Source: Candidatus Gastranaerophilales bacterium
GTDB lineage: Bacteria; Cyanobacteriota; Vampirovibrionia; Gastranaerophilales; Gastranaerophilaceae
Length of the DNA stretch: 64,000 nucleotides
Reading direction: 5' to 3'
Assembly: GCA_900770525.1 (NCBI GenBank)
Contig: CAAHDT010000043.1
Span: 1-64,000 of the forward strand
Below the pieces are notes generated by a model that searched no databases, was not told where the DNA came from, and worked only from the letters and a program-made list of their open reading frames with translations. Shown here piece by piece: positions 1 through 9,488 of this stretch (position 1 is its first letter; every line of letters begins with the position of its first letter). The position numbers were made by a program, and so were the translations under genes.

Positions 1-228
1 CCCCCCCCGAAAACCGCACTACGACCGGTTTTCAGCGTTTTCTTACTTCTCTTTATCATTCTTAATCCTCCGGTTTCCATGCGGTGCGCAGGTGTGCACA
101 CCATATTTTCATACCTATGTTTATAATTATAACCTATCTTTCACTTTTCTGCAAGATACAAATAAACTTGACTGGGTTGCATATTCTTAGTATCGTTTTA
201 ATATAAAAAGATTAGGGGAGAAATGTAT

Positions 229-1617
229 ATGGACGAAAAAAATAACGTATTGAAAAAGTTTACAACTGCGCAATTTTTAAACTTCTGTTTAGGCTTTTTC
301 GGACTACAATTCGCTTGGCAGATGCGTATTATCTTGTCAGGACCTGTTACGGAAGGTTTAGGAGCTTCACCGTTTCTATATGGTTTAATTTGGCTCGCTG
401 GACCATTCACAGGCATGGTTGTTCAACCGCTGGTTGGAACACTTAGTGACAAAACCGTTTCTCCGTTTGGCAGAAGACGTCCATATTTACTTGGTGGTGC
501 AATAATTGCTGCAATAGCGTTATGGATTTTCCCGAATTCATCTGGTGTTGCAGAGCATTTACATAACTTAACCGGTTTAAATTTACCGGCATGGACGGCT
601 CTTTTAATCGCTGCTATTATGATTTGGATTATTGATGCTTGTATCAATATTGCACAAGGTCCTTACAGAGCATTGATTCCTGATGTAGTTCCGCAAGAAC
701 AACACTCTCTTGCAAATTCTTATATTAGCCTTGCAATTGGGTTGGGCTCCGTTATTGCTGCAGCTACAGCTCCTTTTTTGAAATGGGCTTTTAATTATCA
801 AATGTCTATAACAGCTCAGTTTATAATGGCAGCTCTTGCGTTTACGTTAGGTATGCTGTGGACTTGTATAACAATTAAAGAACAACCTACTGATAAAAAA
901 GACGAAAAAGAAGAAGTTAAAAAAGCTGATATTAGTTTTTGGCAGTCACTAAAAGACTTTTTTGCACTATCACCGGAAGTTTCAAAAATTTGCTTAATGC
1001 AGTTTTTTACTTGGATAGGGACTATGTGTATGATGATTTTCTTTACACAATATTCTGTTCACACCGTATTTGGAGTTCCTGATTTATCCACTGCGAGTGA
1101 AGTCACTACAAAGCTTTATGAAAATGCTACTTTAAGCGGAACAAATTTCTCTTCCATATGCTTTGCGATATTTAACTTAATATGTTTCTTGGTTGCAATT
1201 CCTATCGGTATTTTATCTGCAAAATATGGTAATAAAAAAGTCCATATAATTTCAATTATCACAATGATTTTTGCATACTTGGGAATGGCTTTTTCTCATA
1301 ACTTATATGTTGTTGCAACAATGATGGCTATTGCCGGTATTGGTTGGGCAAGTATTTGTGCATTACCTTTTGCAATGCTTTCTCAATATATTAAACCTGG
1401 AACTGAAGGTTCTGTTATGGGTATTTTCAATATATTTATTGCAGGACCTCAAGTATTTGTTTGTACACTTGTTGCGTGGATAATTTCAAAATGCGAATTT
1501 TCAGCAGGCGAAAACTTGGTAAATTATCACTGGGAATACACATTTTTAATCGGTGCTCTAAGTTTGGCACTAGCAGCTATCGTTGCAAAGAGTGTTAAGG
1601 AAAAAAATAATGACTAA
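229..1617 (+). CDS. MFS sugar transporter (GPH/SLC45-like)
   Basis: A 462-residue multi-pass inner-membrane carrier with about 12 hydrophobic segments and a central charged loop rich in Lys/Glu/Asp near residues 218-235. Loop 2-3 carries the MFS signature GTLSDKTVSPFGRRRPYLLG; the GRRRPY form is typical of sucrose/maltose-type proton symporters of the GPH/SLC45 group, so a disaccharide is a plausible substrate (inference). I start at the second in-frame ATG (229): the ribosome site AGGGGAG at 214-220 lies 8 nt upstream of it but only 2 nt from the ATG at 223. The 3' end overlaps the next gene by 8 nt, suggesting translational coupling. Confidence 0.85.
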   Translation: MDEKNNVLKKFTTAQFLNFCLGFFGLQFAWQMRIILSGPVTEGLGASPFLYGLIWLAGPFTGMVVQPLVGTLSDKTVSPFGRRRPYLLGGAIIAAIALWIFPNSSGVAEHLHNLTGLNLPAWTALLIAAIMIWIIDACINIAQGPYRALIPDVVPQEQHSLANSYISLAIGLGSVIAAATAPFLKWAFNYQMSITAQFIMAALAFTLGMLWTCITIKEQPTDKKDEKEEVKKADISFWQSLKDFFALSPEVSKICLMQFFTWIGTMCMMIFFTQYSVHTVFGVPDLSTASEVTTKLYENATLSGTNFSSICFAIFNLICFLVAIPIGILSAKYGNKKVHIISIITMIFAYLGMAFSHNLYVVATMMAIAGIGWASICALPFAMLSQYIKPGTEGSVMGIFNIFIAGPQVFVCTLVAWIISKCEFSAGENLVNYHWEYTFLIGALSLALAAIVAKSVKEKNND

Positions 1618-3022
1618 TTCAGAAGAAAAAAAGAAAAGAATACTTTTAATATATCCTCCATCACCTGTAATTAACCGTGAGGACAGGTGTCAACAGCCAA
1701 CAAAAGAATTGTTGGTAATTCCACCACTTCCGCCCACAGATTTAATGTACCTTGCGGCTGTGTCTGAAGAATGCGGATATGAAGCAAAAATTGTTGACTA
1801 CAGTCAAGGTGGGGACTTTGAAAAAGATTTAAAAGAATTCCAACCTGATTTTCTTCTTGTAAATGTTGCAACACCAACATTCAAAAGTGACATTGCAGTT
1901 TTAAGTCAAGCAAAAGAAATTTGCCCAAATGTTAAAACATTGGCAAAAGGTGCAGCGTTCATGACCGTTGCATTTGAAGTAATGTATTTTGCAAAGGATT
2001 TAGATGTAATTATTTATGGTGAGCCGGAAGAAACGCTAAAAGAGCTTTTGGAAGGTAAGCCTTATCCTGAGATTGCGGGCATATATTACCATGACGATTT
2101 GAGGGTTAAATTTACAGGAGCAAGACCGTTCATTGAGGATTTAGACAAACTTCCTTTCCCTGCTCGTCATTTAGTTAATAACAATTTGTACAGAAGACCT
2201 GATACCGGTGAGGTTCAGGCAGTCATAAAGGTTTCAAGAGGGTGCCCTTATCACTGCTTTTTCTGTCTTGCCACTCCTGTTTCCGGTGCTAAGGTTAGAA
2301 AGCGTTCGCCACAGAATATTGTCAACGAGATTAAAGAATGTATTGAACAATATAATATTAGAAACTTTATATTCTGGGCTGATATTTTTAATAATGATAA
2401 AGAATGGGTTATGGAACTCTGCAAGCTCATTATTGAAAATAATTTAGATATTACTTGGTCAGCAAATACCAGAGCAGATACTGCAGATGAAGAGATGGCT
2501 GAGATGATGTACAAGGCAGGTTGTCGTCTTGTTAGCATAGGTGTTGAAAGTGGTTCTCAAGAAATGTTAGACCATATTGGGAAACACATAACTCTTGATG
2601 ATGTGCGCTTAACTGTTAGAATTTTCAAGAGATTTGGAATAAAAATATACAATTATTTCGTAATTGGTCTACCTTGGGAAACAAAAGACACTGTTGAAGA
2701 TACTATTGATTTTGCAATCGAGTTGGATAGCGATTTTATAAGTTTTTATACGGCAACTCCTCTTCCGGGAACTAAATTCTATGATTACGCAAAAGAACAC
2801 AATTTGATTGACTCAAATACGTCTTTTAAGAGCGCTTATTATTATCCGTCAGTTAAGACTCATAACCTTACTAAGGAACAAGTTTTTAAACTTCACAAAC
2901 GCGCTATTAAAAAATTCTATTTGCGTCCTTCGTATATTTTAAAAACTTTACTTAAAATTAAGACGAAAACAGAATTCAAAAATTACTTTAAAGCAGGTTT
3001 AAATCTGTTATTTAAACGTTAA
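1610..3022 (+). CDS. B12-binding-domain radical SAM protein
   Basis: A 470-residue enzyme with an N-terminal cobalamin-binding-like Rossmann domain (about 1-150, ILLIYPPSP start) and a radical SAM TIM barrel whose CPYHCFFC motif (Cys 212, 216, 219) binds the 4Fe-4S cluster. Family members methylate or rearrange lipids, cofactors or natural products; the substrate cannot be read from the sequence. Later motifs (GVESGSQEMLDHIGK, NYFVIGLPWET, ATPLPGT) are typical of the BchE/P-methylase-like class. The start is ATG 1610, inside the last codons of the MFS gene, with AAGG upstream; the longer frame from 1583 would lack a ribosome site. Co-transcription with the transporter is likely. Confidence 0.85.
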   Translation: MTNSEEKKKRILLIYPPSPVINREDRCQQPTKELLVIPPLPPTDLMYLAAVSEECGYEAKIVDYSQGGDFEKDLKEFQPDFLLVNVATPTFKSDIAVLSQAKEICPNVKTLAKGAAFMTVAFEVMYFAKDLDVIIYGEPEETLKELLEGKPYPEIAGIYYHDDLRVKFTGARPFIEDLDKLPFPARHLVNNNLYRRPDTGEVQAVIKVSRGCPYHCFFCLATPVSGAKVRKRSPQNIVNEIKECIEQYNIRNFIFWADIFNNDKEWVMELCKLIIENNLDITWSANTRADTADEEMAEMMYKAGCRLVSIGVESGSQEMLDHIGKHITLDDVRLTVRIFKRFGIKIYNYFVIGLPWETKDTVEDTIDFAIELDSDFISFYTATPLPGTKFYDYAKEHNLIDSNTSFKSAYYYPSVKTHNLTKEQVFKLHKRAIKKFYLRPSYILKTLLKIKTKTEFKNYFKAGLNLLFKR

Positions 3023-3073
3023 TTTGGTTTCGAGCAAAATAAATTTACAAATTATTTATAGAAAGGTTTAGTA

Positions 3074-3649
3074 ATGACTATAAGAAATATACTTAAATAT
3101 GGAGAAAAATCACTCCGCGAACCATCCAAAGAAGTTCATAAAGTTTCAAAAAAAATATCTGAACTTGTTCATGATTTATTGGAAACTATGTATGCTAAAA
3201 ACGGTGTAGGGCTTGCTGCTCCGCAAATTGGTGTAAATTACAGAGTTTTTGTAATAGATGTTTCTTCAAATGATGAACCGTTGCAGCCGCTAGTATTTAT
3301 TAATCCGAAAATAATAAAAAAATCAGGAGCAATAATCAGTAATGAGGGATGTTTGAGCTTTCCGGAAGCTTATACTGACGTAAAACGATACAAAAATGTC
3401 ACTGTAAAGGCTTTGGATATCAATGGAAAACCATTTGTTATGGAAGGGAAAGACGGAACCTTGTTGGCACGTGCAATGCAACATGAATTTGATCATTTGG
3501 ACGGTATTTTGTTTATTGATCACTGTGTAAATCGCTTTGAGGCAGATAATATTTTGAAAAAATATGATTTGCCACCTGTTGATACAGACAGATTAGTTAA
3601 TGAACCTGAACTTGACAAGGAGTTAGGAGAATCAACAAAAAATGATTAG
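3074..3649 (+). CDS. def: Peptide deformylase
   Basis: A 191-residue cytosolic metalloenzyme that removes the N-formyl group from nascent proteins. All three family motifs are present: GVGLAAPQIG, EGCLSFPE (metal-binding Cys) and QHEFDHLDG (two metal His and catalytic Glu). It has a typical length with a short acidic C-terminal tail. A ribosome site GAAAGG precedes ATG 3074. The gene ends 8 nt inside fmt, so formylation and deformylation are coupled in one transcript, a very common bacterial arrangement. Confidence 0.97.
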   Translation: MTIRNILKYGEKSLREPSKEVHKVSKKISELVHDLLETMYAKNGVGLAAPQIGVNYRVFVIDVSSNDEPLQPLVFINPKIIKKSGAIISNEGCLSFPEAYTDVKRYKNVTVKALDINGKPFVMEGKDGTLLARAMQHEFDHLDGILFIDHCVNRFEADNILKKYDLPPVDTDRLVNEPELDKELGESTKND

Positions 3650-4559
3650 AACGGTATTTTTTGGAACTCCGCAAATTGCGCTAAAATCGCTTGAGTATTT
3701 ATATAATTCAGATAAAATTGATGTTGTTGCAGTAGTGACACAACCGGACAAACCGGCAGGACGTGGGCATAAACTTACAATGTCACCTATTAAAAAGTTT
3801 GCACTTGAGCATAATTTGCCGGTATTTCAACCAAAATCAATCCGAAAGGAACCGGAAATTCAGGCACAAATAAAGGCACTAAATCCGGACTTTTTTGTAA
3901 CTTTTGCGTTTGGGCAAATTTTATCTCAAGAGGTTTTAGATATTCCAAAATACGAGACAATCAATCTTCACGCTTCGCTTTTGCCTAAATATAGAGGAGC
4001 AAACCCTATTCAAAGAGCAATTATTAATGGTGATAAAGAAACAGGCATTTGCACAATGATAACAGAACTTGGGCTTGATTGTGGTGATGTTTGTCAAAAA
4101 TTGGTTATTCCTATTTCAGAAGAGATGAATTGCGAGGAATTATTTAACCGCATTAGTGAGGAATCACCTGAATTACTTGAGAAAACTTTAATCGGTTTAG
4201 TTAACAAAACAATAACTCCAATCCCACAGTGTGAAGATGGTGTATGTATGGCAAATAAGCTTACAAAAGAGGAAACAATTATTGATTGGACTAAACCTGC
4301 AAGTGAAATACACAATCTTGTTCGAGGAATTTATAAGTTTCCATCTGCAACTTTTAAGCATAACGACAAAATAGTTAAAGTTATGAAAACGAAAGTTTGC
4401 GAGGGAATCGGGACTCCTGGAGAATTTGTACAAGTTTGTAAGGACGGAATTAAGGTCGCTTGCGGTAAGGATTGTCTTTTGTTAGAACGTATCAAGCCGG
4501 AAGGTAAGGGCGAAATGAATGCAAGAGATTGGTACAACGGACTTAAAAACAAGGTGTAG
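3642..4559 (+). CDS. fmt: Methionyl-tRNA formyltransferase
   Basis: A 305-residue enzyme that formylates Met-tRNA(fMet) using 10-formyl-tetrahydrofolate. Near residues 105-120 it shows the active-site region NLHASLLPKYRGANPIQRAI (Asn, His and the SLLP loop); FFGTP at the N-terminus and the GDCDVC-like GLDCGDVCQ segment also fit the family. The OB-like C-terminal domain is present, and the length is normal. It starts with an 8-nt overlap with def, preceded by AGGAG. The initiator tRNA it would act on is also in this window at 61906-61982. Confidence 0.97.
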   Translation: MIRTVFFGTPQIALKSLEYLYNSDKIDVVAVVTQPDKPAGRGHKLTMSPIKKFALEHNLPVFQPKSIRKEPEIQAQIKALNPDFFVTFAFGQILSQEVLDIPKYETINLHASLLPKYRGANPIQRAIINGDKETGICTMITELGLDCGDVCQKLVIPISEEMNCEELFNRISEESPELLEKTLIGLVNKTITPIPQCEDGVCMANKLTKEETIIDWTKPASEIHNLVRGIYKFPSATFKHNDKIVKVMKTKVCEGIGTPGEFVQVCKDGIKVACGKDCLLLERIKPEGKGEMNARDWYNGLKNKV

Positions 4560-4560
4560 C

Positions 4561-4914
4561 ATGGTTACAAAAGGTATTCGCGGAGCAATTACTGTTGACG
4601 AAAATAGTGCTGAAAAGATTAAAGAAGCTACGATGGAACTTTTCGGAGAGCTTTTAAAGCTAAATAATCTTAAGGAAGAAAGCGTTTCTCATATTATTTT
4701 CACGTTAACGGACGATTTAAACATGGCTTTTCCTGCAAAATTTGTAAGAGAAGATTTTGGATGGAATAATGCAGCTATGATGTGTTTTCATGAGCTTGAT
4801 GTACCAAATTCATTGAGGATGTGTTTGAGAATTTTGGTAGTTGTTAATTGTGACACAAGTTTTGTTCCAAAATTTGTTTATTTAAAAGGGGCCTCAACTT
4901 TAAGAAGTAAATAA
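4561..4914 (+). CDS. aroH: Chorismate mutase, AroH class
   Basis: A 118-residue trimeric chorismate mutase of the monofunctional AroH (Bacillus/cyanobacterial) type, converting chorismate to prephenate for Phe and Tyr synthesis. Supporting features are the N-terminal KGIRGAITVDENS (substrate-binding Arg), the FTLTDDLNMAFPAKFVR segment and the conserved C-terminal RILVVVNC region. It begins 1 nt after the fmt stop with AAGG as ribosome site, so it is part of the def-fmt unit; the longer frame from 4519 runs inside fmt and is not used. Confidence 0.92.
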   Translation: MVTKGIRGAITVDENSAEKIKEATMELFGELLKLNNLKEESVSHIIFTLTDDLNMAFPAKFVREDFGWNNAAMMCFHELDVPNSLRMCLRILVVVNCDTSFVPKFVYLKGASTLRSK

Positions 4915-4932
4915 CCTATATGGAATATTGAG

Positions 4933-4953
4933 CTAACACAAATTTAGTGTTAG
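4933..4953. promoter_or_regulatory. Perfect 7-bp inverted repeat at the gshB promoter
   Basis: CTAACAC (4933-4939) and GTGTTAG (4947-4953) flank a 7-nt AT loop and are followed directly by a TATAAA-like -10 element. This could be an operator for gshB or a weak terminator of the def-fmt-aroH unit; the absence of a T-run favours an operator. Confidence 0.4.
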
Positions 4954-4976
4954 TATAAAATCGAAAAGGGGATATC

Positions 4977-5942
4977 ATGGATATTTTATTTATAATCGAT
5001 AGAATTGAGTTGAAGTATTTTGAATTCAATAATTTAGTAACAAATTTTTGGCTTATTAGAGAACTTTTGGATGAGCATAGAAATGTTTTTATAACAACAA
5101 TTGATGGATTAAGTTTGCTTGACGGTAAAGCTTGGACTCATTGTTATAAAGTCTTTGAAAAAAATGGCAATATTTTCTATGATAAATCTGATATTCATAA
5201 AAGAATTGAAGATTTTCGTCTGGTAATGTTCAGACAGGATCCGCCAGTAGATTTGGATTACATTAATTCAACATATATATTCGATTTTGTTGATACGAAT
5301 AAGACTCTTGTAATCAACAATCCTGCTGTAGTAAGAGATTTCAACGAAAAATTACACGCTTTGAGATTTAAACATCTAATGCCAAAAAATATTGTATCGG
5401 CTTCAAGAAGTGATATTTTAAACTTTTTAGATGAGTGTGATGAAATTGTCCTAAAACCTCTGAACAAGTGCTTTGGAGTAGGTGTAATGACACTTAAAAA
5501 GGGTGATAAAAATACATCTGTTATCATAAATTCGATGACAAATAACGGCTCAACACTTTGTATGGTTCAAAAATATATCCCTAAAGCCATTTATGGAGAT
5601 AAAAGGGTGTTATTTTTAGGCGACAAGGTTTTGCCATACTGTGTTCAAAAATTACCTAGCAATAATGATTTTAAATTTAATGAACACTGTGATGCAAATA
5701 TTATAAAAGCAAGCTTATCACAAGAAGAAATTGAGTCATTTACACCAGTTGCAAAAGAACTTGATTCAATCGGCATTCCATTAGTCGGATTAGATGTAAT
5801 TGATGGTAAAATAATTGAAGTTAACGTTACAAGCCCTTGCTATTTTATTAAAGAAAATAACAATCATTTCGGATGTGAACTTGAGAAAGAAATAACAAAC
5901 TTCATCTTAAGCAGAGTTGATGAAAAATTGGGTGTTTGTTAA
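4977..5942 (+). CDS. gshB: Glutathione synthetase, ATP-grasp
   Basis: A 321-residue ATP-grasp ligase that joins gamma-glutamylcysteine and glycine. It has the prokaryotic GshB layout: N-terminal domain (FRQDPPVDLDYI), ATP-binding loop VLKPLNKCFGVGVMTL near residue 160, and C-terminal IDGKIIEVNVTSPC with the metal/ATP Glu and Asn. The family often has Gly-rich GGKGV where this protein has CFGVGV, a mild divergence. The ribosome site AAGGGG lies 6 nt before the ATG. No gshA is adjacent. A related ATP-grasp substrate cannot be excluded. Confidence 0.82.
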   Translation: MDILFIIDRIELKYFEFNNLVTNFWLIRELLDEHRNVFITTIDGLSLLDGKAWTHCYKVFEKNGNIFYDKSDIHKRIEDFRLVMFRQDPPVDLDYINSTYIFDFVDTNKTLVINNPAVVRDFNEKLHALRFKHLMPKNIVSASRSDILNFLDECDEIVLKPLNKCFGVGVMTLKKGDKNTSVIINSMTNNGSTLCMVQKYIPKAIYGDKRVLFLGDKVLPYCVQKLPSNNDFKFNEHCDANIIKASLSQEEIESFTPVAKELDSIGIPLVGLDVIDGKIIEVNVTSPCYFIKENNNHFGCELEKEITNFILSRVDEKLGVC

Positions 5943-5951
5943 AATCTGAAA

Positions 5952-6584
5952 TTATATAACCTTACCCAAAAACATTGCTTCTTTGCAGTTTTTGAGTAAA
6001 TTTCTAAAAATATCTAATACATCGACTTTTTGGTAATCGTAATTTGTTTGTCCTATGACTTCAATATCTTTTGCGGCGATATCTGATGGATAAATGTATT
6101 CCAAAGGCACTTTCTTTCTATCGAATTTGTTTGCCATAATAGCTTGTTCGCCTTCTGATATTTCATCCATTAGCTTTGTTGATATTTCTTTGCGCGAATA
6201 TGCTTGGTAAATATCGTCTACATCATCATATTTATTCATAACGTTGAAAAGTTTATCTTGTCTGCGGACGGAAAGGTCTTTTTTGACTAAATTTTTAGTC
6301 GGAACTCTTATTATTGATACATTTGTACTGTGTCTGCCAACATATTGTAGAAGTTCTTTTGCGTAATCTTCTTTATTCCCCTTTTTAGTCCAAAATTTGA
6401 GAAAATTTGCCATATCAAACATAAAAACACCTTCACCATATAGGTCATCTTCAGTCATGTGTAGACCGGCTTTTTTAATGCTTTCCAAATTTTTAGTTGG
6501 TGTAATATGATATAAATACTTAGGTATTTTATGTTTGCCAATAATATTTTTGGCAATACCAGTAATTCCGGATACTAATGTCAT
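5952..6584 (-). CDS. Hypothetical protein, ART-fold-like N-terminus
   Basis: A 210-residue protein I cannot name. Residues about 20-60 (YLYHITPTKNLESIKKAGL, then GEGVFMFD) look like the start of ADP-ribosyltransferase-fold domains such as KptA/DarT-type proteins, where H-x-T and a following Gly loop bind NAD; a catalytic Glu cannot be assigned with confidence. The N-terminus is weakly hydrophobic without a clear signal peptide. A strong ribosome site (AAGGGG) lies 8 nt before the ATG. It is convergent with gshB and transcribed alone. A toxin, effector or RNA-modifying role is inference. Confidence 0.55.
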   Translation of the reverse strand: MTLVSGITGIAKNIIGKHKIPKYLYHITPTKNLESIKKAGLHMTEDDLYGEGVFMFDMANFLKFWTKKGNKEDYAKELLQYVGRHSTNVSIIRVPTKNLVKKDLSVRRQDKLFNVMNKYDDVDDIYQAYSRKEISTKLMDEISEGEQAIMANKFDRKKVPLEYIYPSDIAAKDIEVIGQTNYDYQKVDVLDIFRNLLKNCKEAMFLGKVI

Positions 6585-6643
6585 ATATAAATTTCCCCTT
6601 GTGTTATTTATATAAAAACATTAAAGCTAAAAAAATTGCTTAA

Positions 6644-7699
6644 TTATTTAACACGAGAAAAAACTTCTACATTAATATCATCAAAAGTATTTGTATTGAA
6701 ATAAGCACAAGATGCAACCATTGCAGCATTATCTGTACAATATTTCATTGGTGGTGCAAAAACTTTGTATCCATCTTCAGATAGTGCAAACATCTTCTTG
6801 CGAATTTCAGAATTTGCAGCTACACCACCAGCAATGACTACTTGGTTATAGCCACTTTGTTCTAACGCTTTCTTAACCTTTTTAACTAAAGTGGATGAAA
6901 CGCATTCCTGAAAACTAGCACAGATATCTTCAACAGGTAATTCCTTACCGTCAAAAGATTTTACTAATCTTAGTACTGCTGTTTTCAAACCGCTGAAACT
7001 GAAATCAAATTCCCCAACTTTTGCCTGAGGCAACTGAAAAGCATGGGGATTTCCGTTTTGAGCCATTTTATCAAGTTTAGGACCACCAGGGTATGGCAAG
7101 CCAATCAAGCGTGCAACCTTGTCATACGCTTCTCCGACAGCATCGTCAATGGTTTCTCCAATAATTGTTTGCTCTGAATATGATTTAACATCTATGATTT
7201 GAGTGTGCCCACCACTTATTAAAAGTGCCATGAACGGTGGTTTTAAATCAGTATCCAAATAATTTCCGCAAAGGTGAGCATTCAAGTGGTTAACTCCGAT
7301 GAACGGCTTATCATAAACAAGTGCCAATGATTTTGCAGCATTTAAGCCGACTAAAAGGCACCCGACAAGTCCAGGTCCTACAGTTCCTGCAAAAGCCGTA
7401 ATATCTTGAGGGGTTAATCCGATATTTTCTTTAGCCTGATTAAAAGCCTCTTCTACAACAATATTAATAGAATCCAGATGTTCTCTAGCTGCAATTTCAG
7501 GAATAACCCCACCAAACTTTGCGTGAGTTTTGATTTGTGAAGCAACAACATTAGCAATTACTTCTCTTCCGTTTTTAACAATTGCACAAGCCGTTTCATC
7601 ACAACTTGATTCTACTGCCATTATATAATTATCAATTCCGCTTTCGGGACCAATTTCTACAGGTTCATCCGAAAATAATTTATTTTTTATCATTTTCAT
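6644..7699 (-). CDS. tsaD: tRNA threonylcarbamoyladenosine synthase TsaD
   Basis: A 351-residue ASKHA-fold protein that transfers threonylcarbamoyl to A37 of ANN-decoding tRNAs together with TsaB/TsaE. Characteristic motifs are MAVESSCDETACAIV, the metal pair HLNAHLCG and LISGGHTQI; the length is typical, with about 25 extra N-terminal residues. There is no Shine-Dalgarno sequence; instead TATAAT at 7706-7711 (minus strand) ends 6 nt before the ATG, so the mRNA is probably leaderless. It is divergent from obgE, 37 bp away. Confidence 0.96.
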   Translation of the reverse strand: MKMIKNKLFSDEPVEIGPESGIDNYIMAVESSCDETACAIVKNGREVIANVVASQIKTHAKFGGVIPEIAAREHLDSINIVVEEAFNQAKENIGLTPQDITAFAGTVGPGLVGCLLVGLNAAKSLALVYDKPFIGVNHLNAHLCGNYLDTDLKPPFMALLISGGHTQIIDVKSYSEQTIIGETIDDAVGEAYDKVARLIGLPYPGGPKLDKMAQNGNPHAFQLPQAKVGEFDFSFSGLKTAVLRLVKSFDGKELPVEDICASFQECVSSTLVKKVKKALEQSGYNQVVIAGGVAANSEIRKKMFALSEDGYKVFAPPMKYCTDNAAMVASCAYFNTNTFDDINVEVFSRVK

Positions 7700-7736
7700 A
7701 GTAAAATTATATCACAAACATTAAAAGGGATATGAA

Positions 7737-9020
7737 ATGCAATTTTTAGATAAAACAAAGATTAGAATAGTTTCCGGAAAAGGTGGCAACGGTATGGTTG
7801 CTTGGCGTAGAGAAAAATATGTTGATAAAGGTGGACCTGCCGGTGGTGATGGCGGTAAAGGCGGCGATGTATATTTAATTGCTGATGAGAATATGTCAAC
7901 TCTTATGGATTTCAAATATAAATCTGTTTTCAAAGCCGAATGTGGTGAAAATGGTGGAATAAAAAATTGTCACGGGCATTGGGCAAAAGATTTGTATATA
8001 AAAGTTCCGGTTGGAACAGTTGTAAGAGATGTAAAAACAGGCAATGCCATTGCCGACTTGGTTGAACATGAACAAAAAGTTCTTGTCGCAAAAGGTGGGC
8101 GCGGTGGCAGGGGTAACGCTCGGTTTGCAACTGCTCAAAAAAGAGCTCCGCAATTCTGCGAACCTGGGGAACCATCAATAGAAAGAGAACTTATTCTTGA
8201 ATTGAAACTTATTGCAGACGTTGGTTTATTAGGTATGCCAAATGCCGGAAAGTCAACTTTTATAAGCAGAATAAGTTCTGCAAAGCCAAAAATTGCAGAT
8301 TATCCTTTCACAACACTTATTCCAAATTTAGGAGTTGTACATAAACCATCCGGTGATGGTTTCGTTGTTGCGGATATTCCAGGACTTATTGAAGGTGCCA
8401 GTGATGGAGTTGGACTAGGACACGATTTTTTACGTCACGTTGAAAGATGTCGCTTTTTAGTCCACATTGTTGACTCAACGGCTGAAAATCCTCTTGAAAA
8501 TTATGAAAAAATTAATACTGAATTGAAAAAACATTCAGAAAAACTTGCGAATCTATACCAAATTGTTGCGCTTAACAAAATTGATTCAATTGATGATGAT
8601 AGAAAGCAAGAATTATATAATGAATTCAAAACAAAGGCCGCTGATGTGTTTTTAATTTCTGCTGTAACCGGTGAAAATGTTGAGCAGTTAAAATATTTTA
8701 TGGGTGAAAAGGTTGATGAAATCGAAAAACCTGAATCAGACATTATTGTGGAAGAAGATTTAGGTGCTACAAACAACGATGACAGTGCTTATGAGGTGTC
8801 AAAAGTTGCAAAAGACACATTTGTTGTTGTCGGAGGTAAAATCGGGCGTTTAGCTCAGGTTACTGACGAGAGAAATCCGGAACAAGTAATAAGACTCCAA
8901 AATATTTTGACTGGCATGGGAGTCTTTGACAAATTAAAATCAATGGGAGTAAAGGATGGTGACACAATTATAGTAGGTCATCTTGAATTTGCTTACTATG
9001 CAGATGAATTTTACGGATAA
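7737..9020 (+). CDS. obgE: GTPase Obg/CgtA
   Basis: A 427-residue essential GTPase of 50S assembly and the stress response. The N-terminal glycine-rich Obg domain (1-155), G domain with G1 GMPNAGKST, the FTTL switch, G3 DIPGLIEGA and G4 NKID, and a C-terminal OCT domain (about 340-427, ending GHLEFAYYADEF) are all present. The three-domain length is normal. AAAGGGA lies 4-9 nt before the ATG. It is divergent from tsaD and followed after 25 nt by yjbQ. Confidence 0.97.
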   Translation: MQFLDKTKIRIVSGKGGNGMVAWRREKYVDKGGPAGGDGGKGGDVYLIADENMSTLMDFKYKSVFKAECGENGGIKNCHGHWAKDLYIKVPVGTVVRDVKTGNAIADLVEHEQKVLVAKGGRGGRGNARFATAQKRAPQFCEPGEPSIERELILELKLIADVGLLGMPNAGKSTFISRISSAKPKIADYPFTTLIPNLGVVHKPSGDGFVVADIPGLIEGASDGVGLGHDFLRHVERCRFLVHIVDSTAENPLENYEKINTELKKHSEKLANLYQIVALNKIDSIDDDRKQELYNEFKTKAADVFLISAVTGENVEQLKYFMGEKVDEIEKPESDIIVEEDLGATNNDDSAYEVSKVAKDTFVVVGGKIGRLAQVTDERNPEQVIRLQNILTGMGVFDKLKSMGVKDGDTIIVGHLEFAYYADEFYG

Positions 9021-9045
9021 ATTTTCTTAAAAAGGGGGTAAGAAA

Positions 9046-9462
9046 ATGACTGTAATAAATGAAAAATTCGTTATCCATACAAAAGGGAATACGGATATTA
9101 TTGATATTACCAGAAAAGTCCAAAGCGCTGTATACAAACACAATTTGGAAAGTGCTGTCGTTTACGTATACGCTGCAGGTAGTACAGTTGGAATAACAAA
9201 CATTGAATTTGAACCGGGGTTGCTTGTAGATTTGCCGGAAGCCTTAGATAAAATTGCTCCGGTTGATTCTACGTATCATCATGATGAAACTTGGCACGAT
9301 GGAAACGGTTATTCTCACGTTAGAGCGTCTATTGTTGGGAATAATACAATGGTTCCACTCGTGGAAGGTGCTCTCCAATTAGGACAATGGCAACAAATTG
9401 TTTTAATTGATTTTGACAATAAAGCCAGAACAAGAAATGTTTGGGTTCAGATTGTTTATTAA
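9046..9462 (+). CDS. YjbQ family (UPF0047) protein
   Basis: A 138-residue single-domain protein of the YjbQ/UPF0047 family, associated by genetic evidence with a side thiamine-phosphate synthase activity. The conserved His/Asp cluster (STYHHDETWHDGNGYSHVRAS) that binds an anion or metal is present, as are a GSTVGITNIE strand and the C-terminal QIVLIDFDNKARTR segment. A strong AGGGGGT ribosome site precedes the ATG. The 25-nt gap after obgE suggests co-transcription. The physiological role is not established. Confidence 0.85.
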   Translation: MTVINEKFVIHTKGNTDIIDITRKVQSAVYKHNLESAVVYVYAAGSTVGITNIEFEPGLLVDLPEALDKIAPVDSTYHHDETWHDGNGYSHVRASIVGNNTMVPLVEGALQLGQWQQIVLIDFDNKARTRNVWVQIVY

Positions 9463-9488
9463 TAATGGTTATATTTATCGAGGAAATT

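Noticed and set aside
1..222. A run of eight C at the window start and a GAAAACCG/CGGTTTTC hairpin at 9-33
   Set aside because: There is no T-run or gene end to relate it to; the sequence before 1 is unknown, so no function can be claimed.
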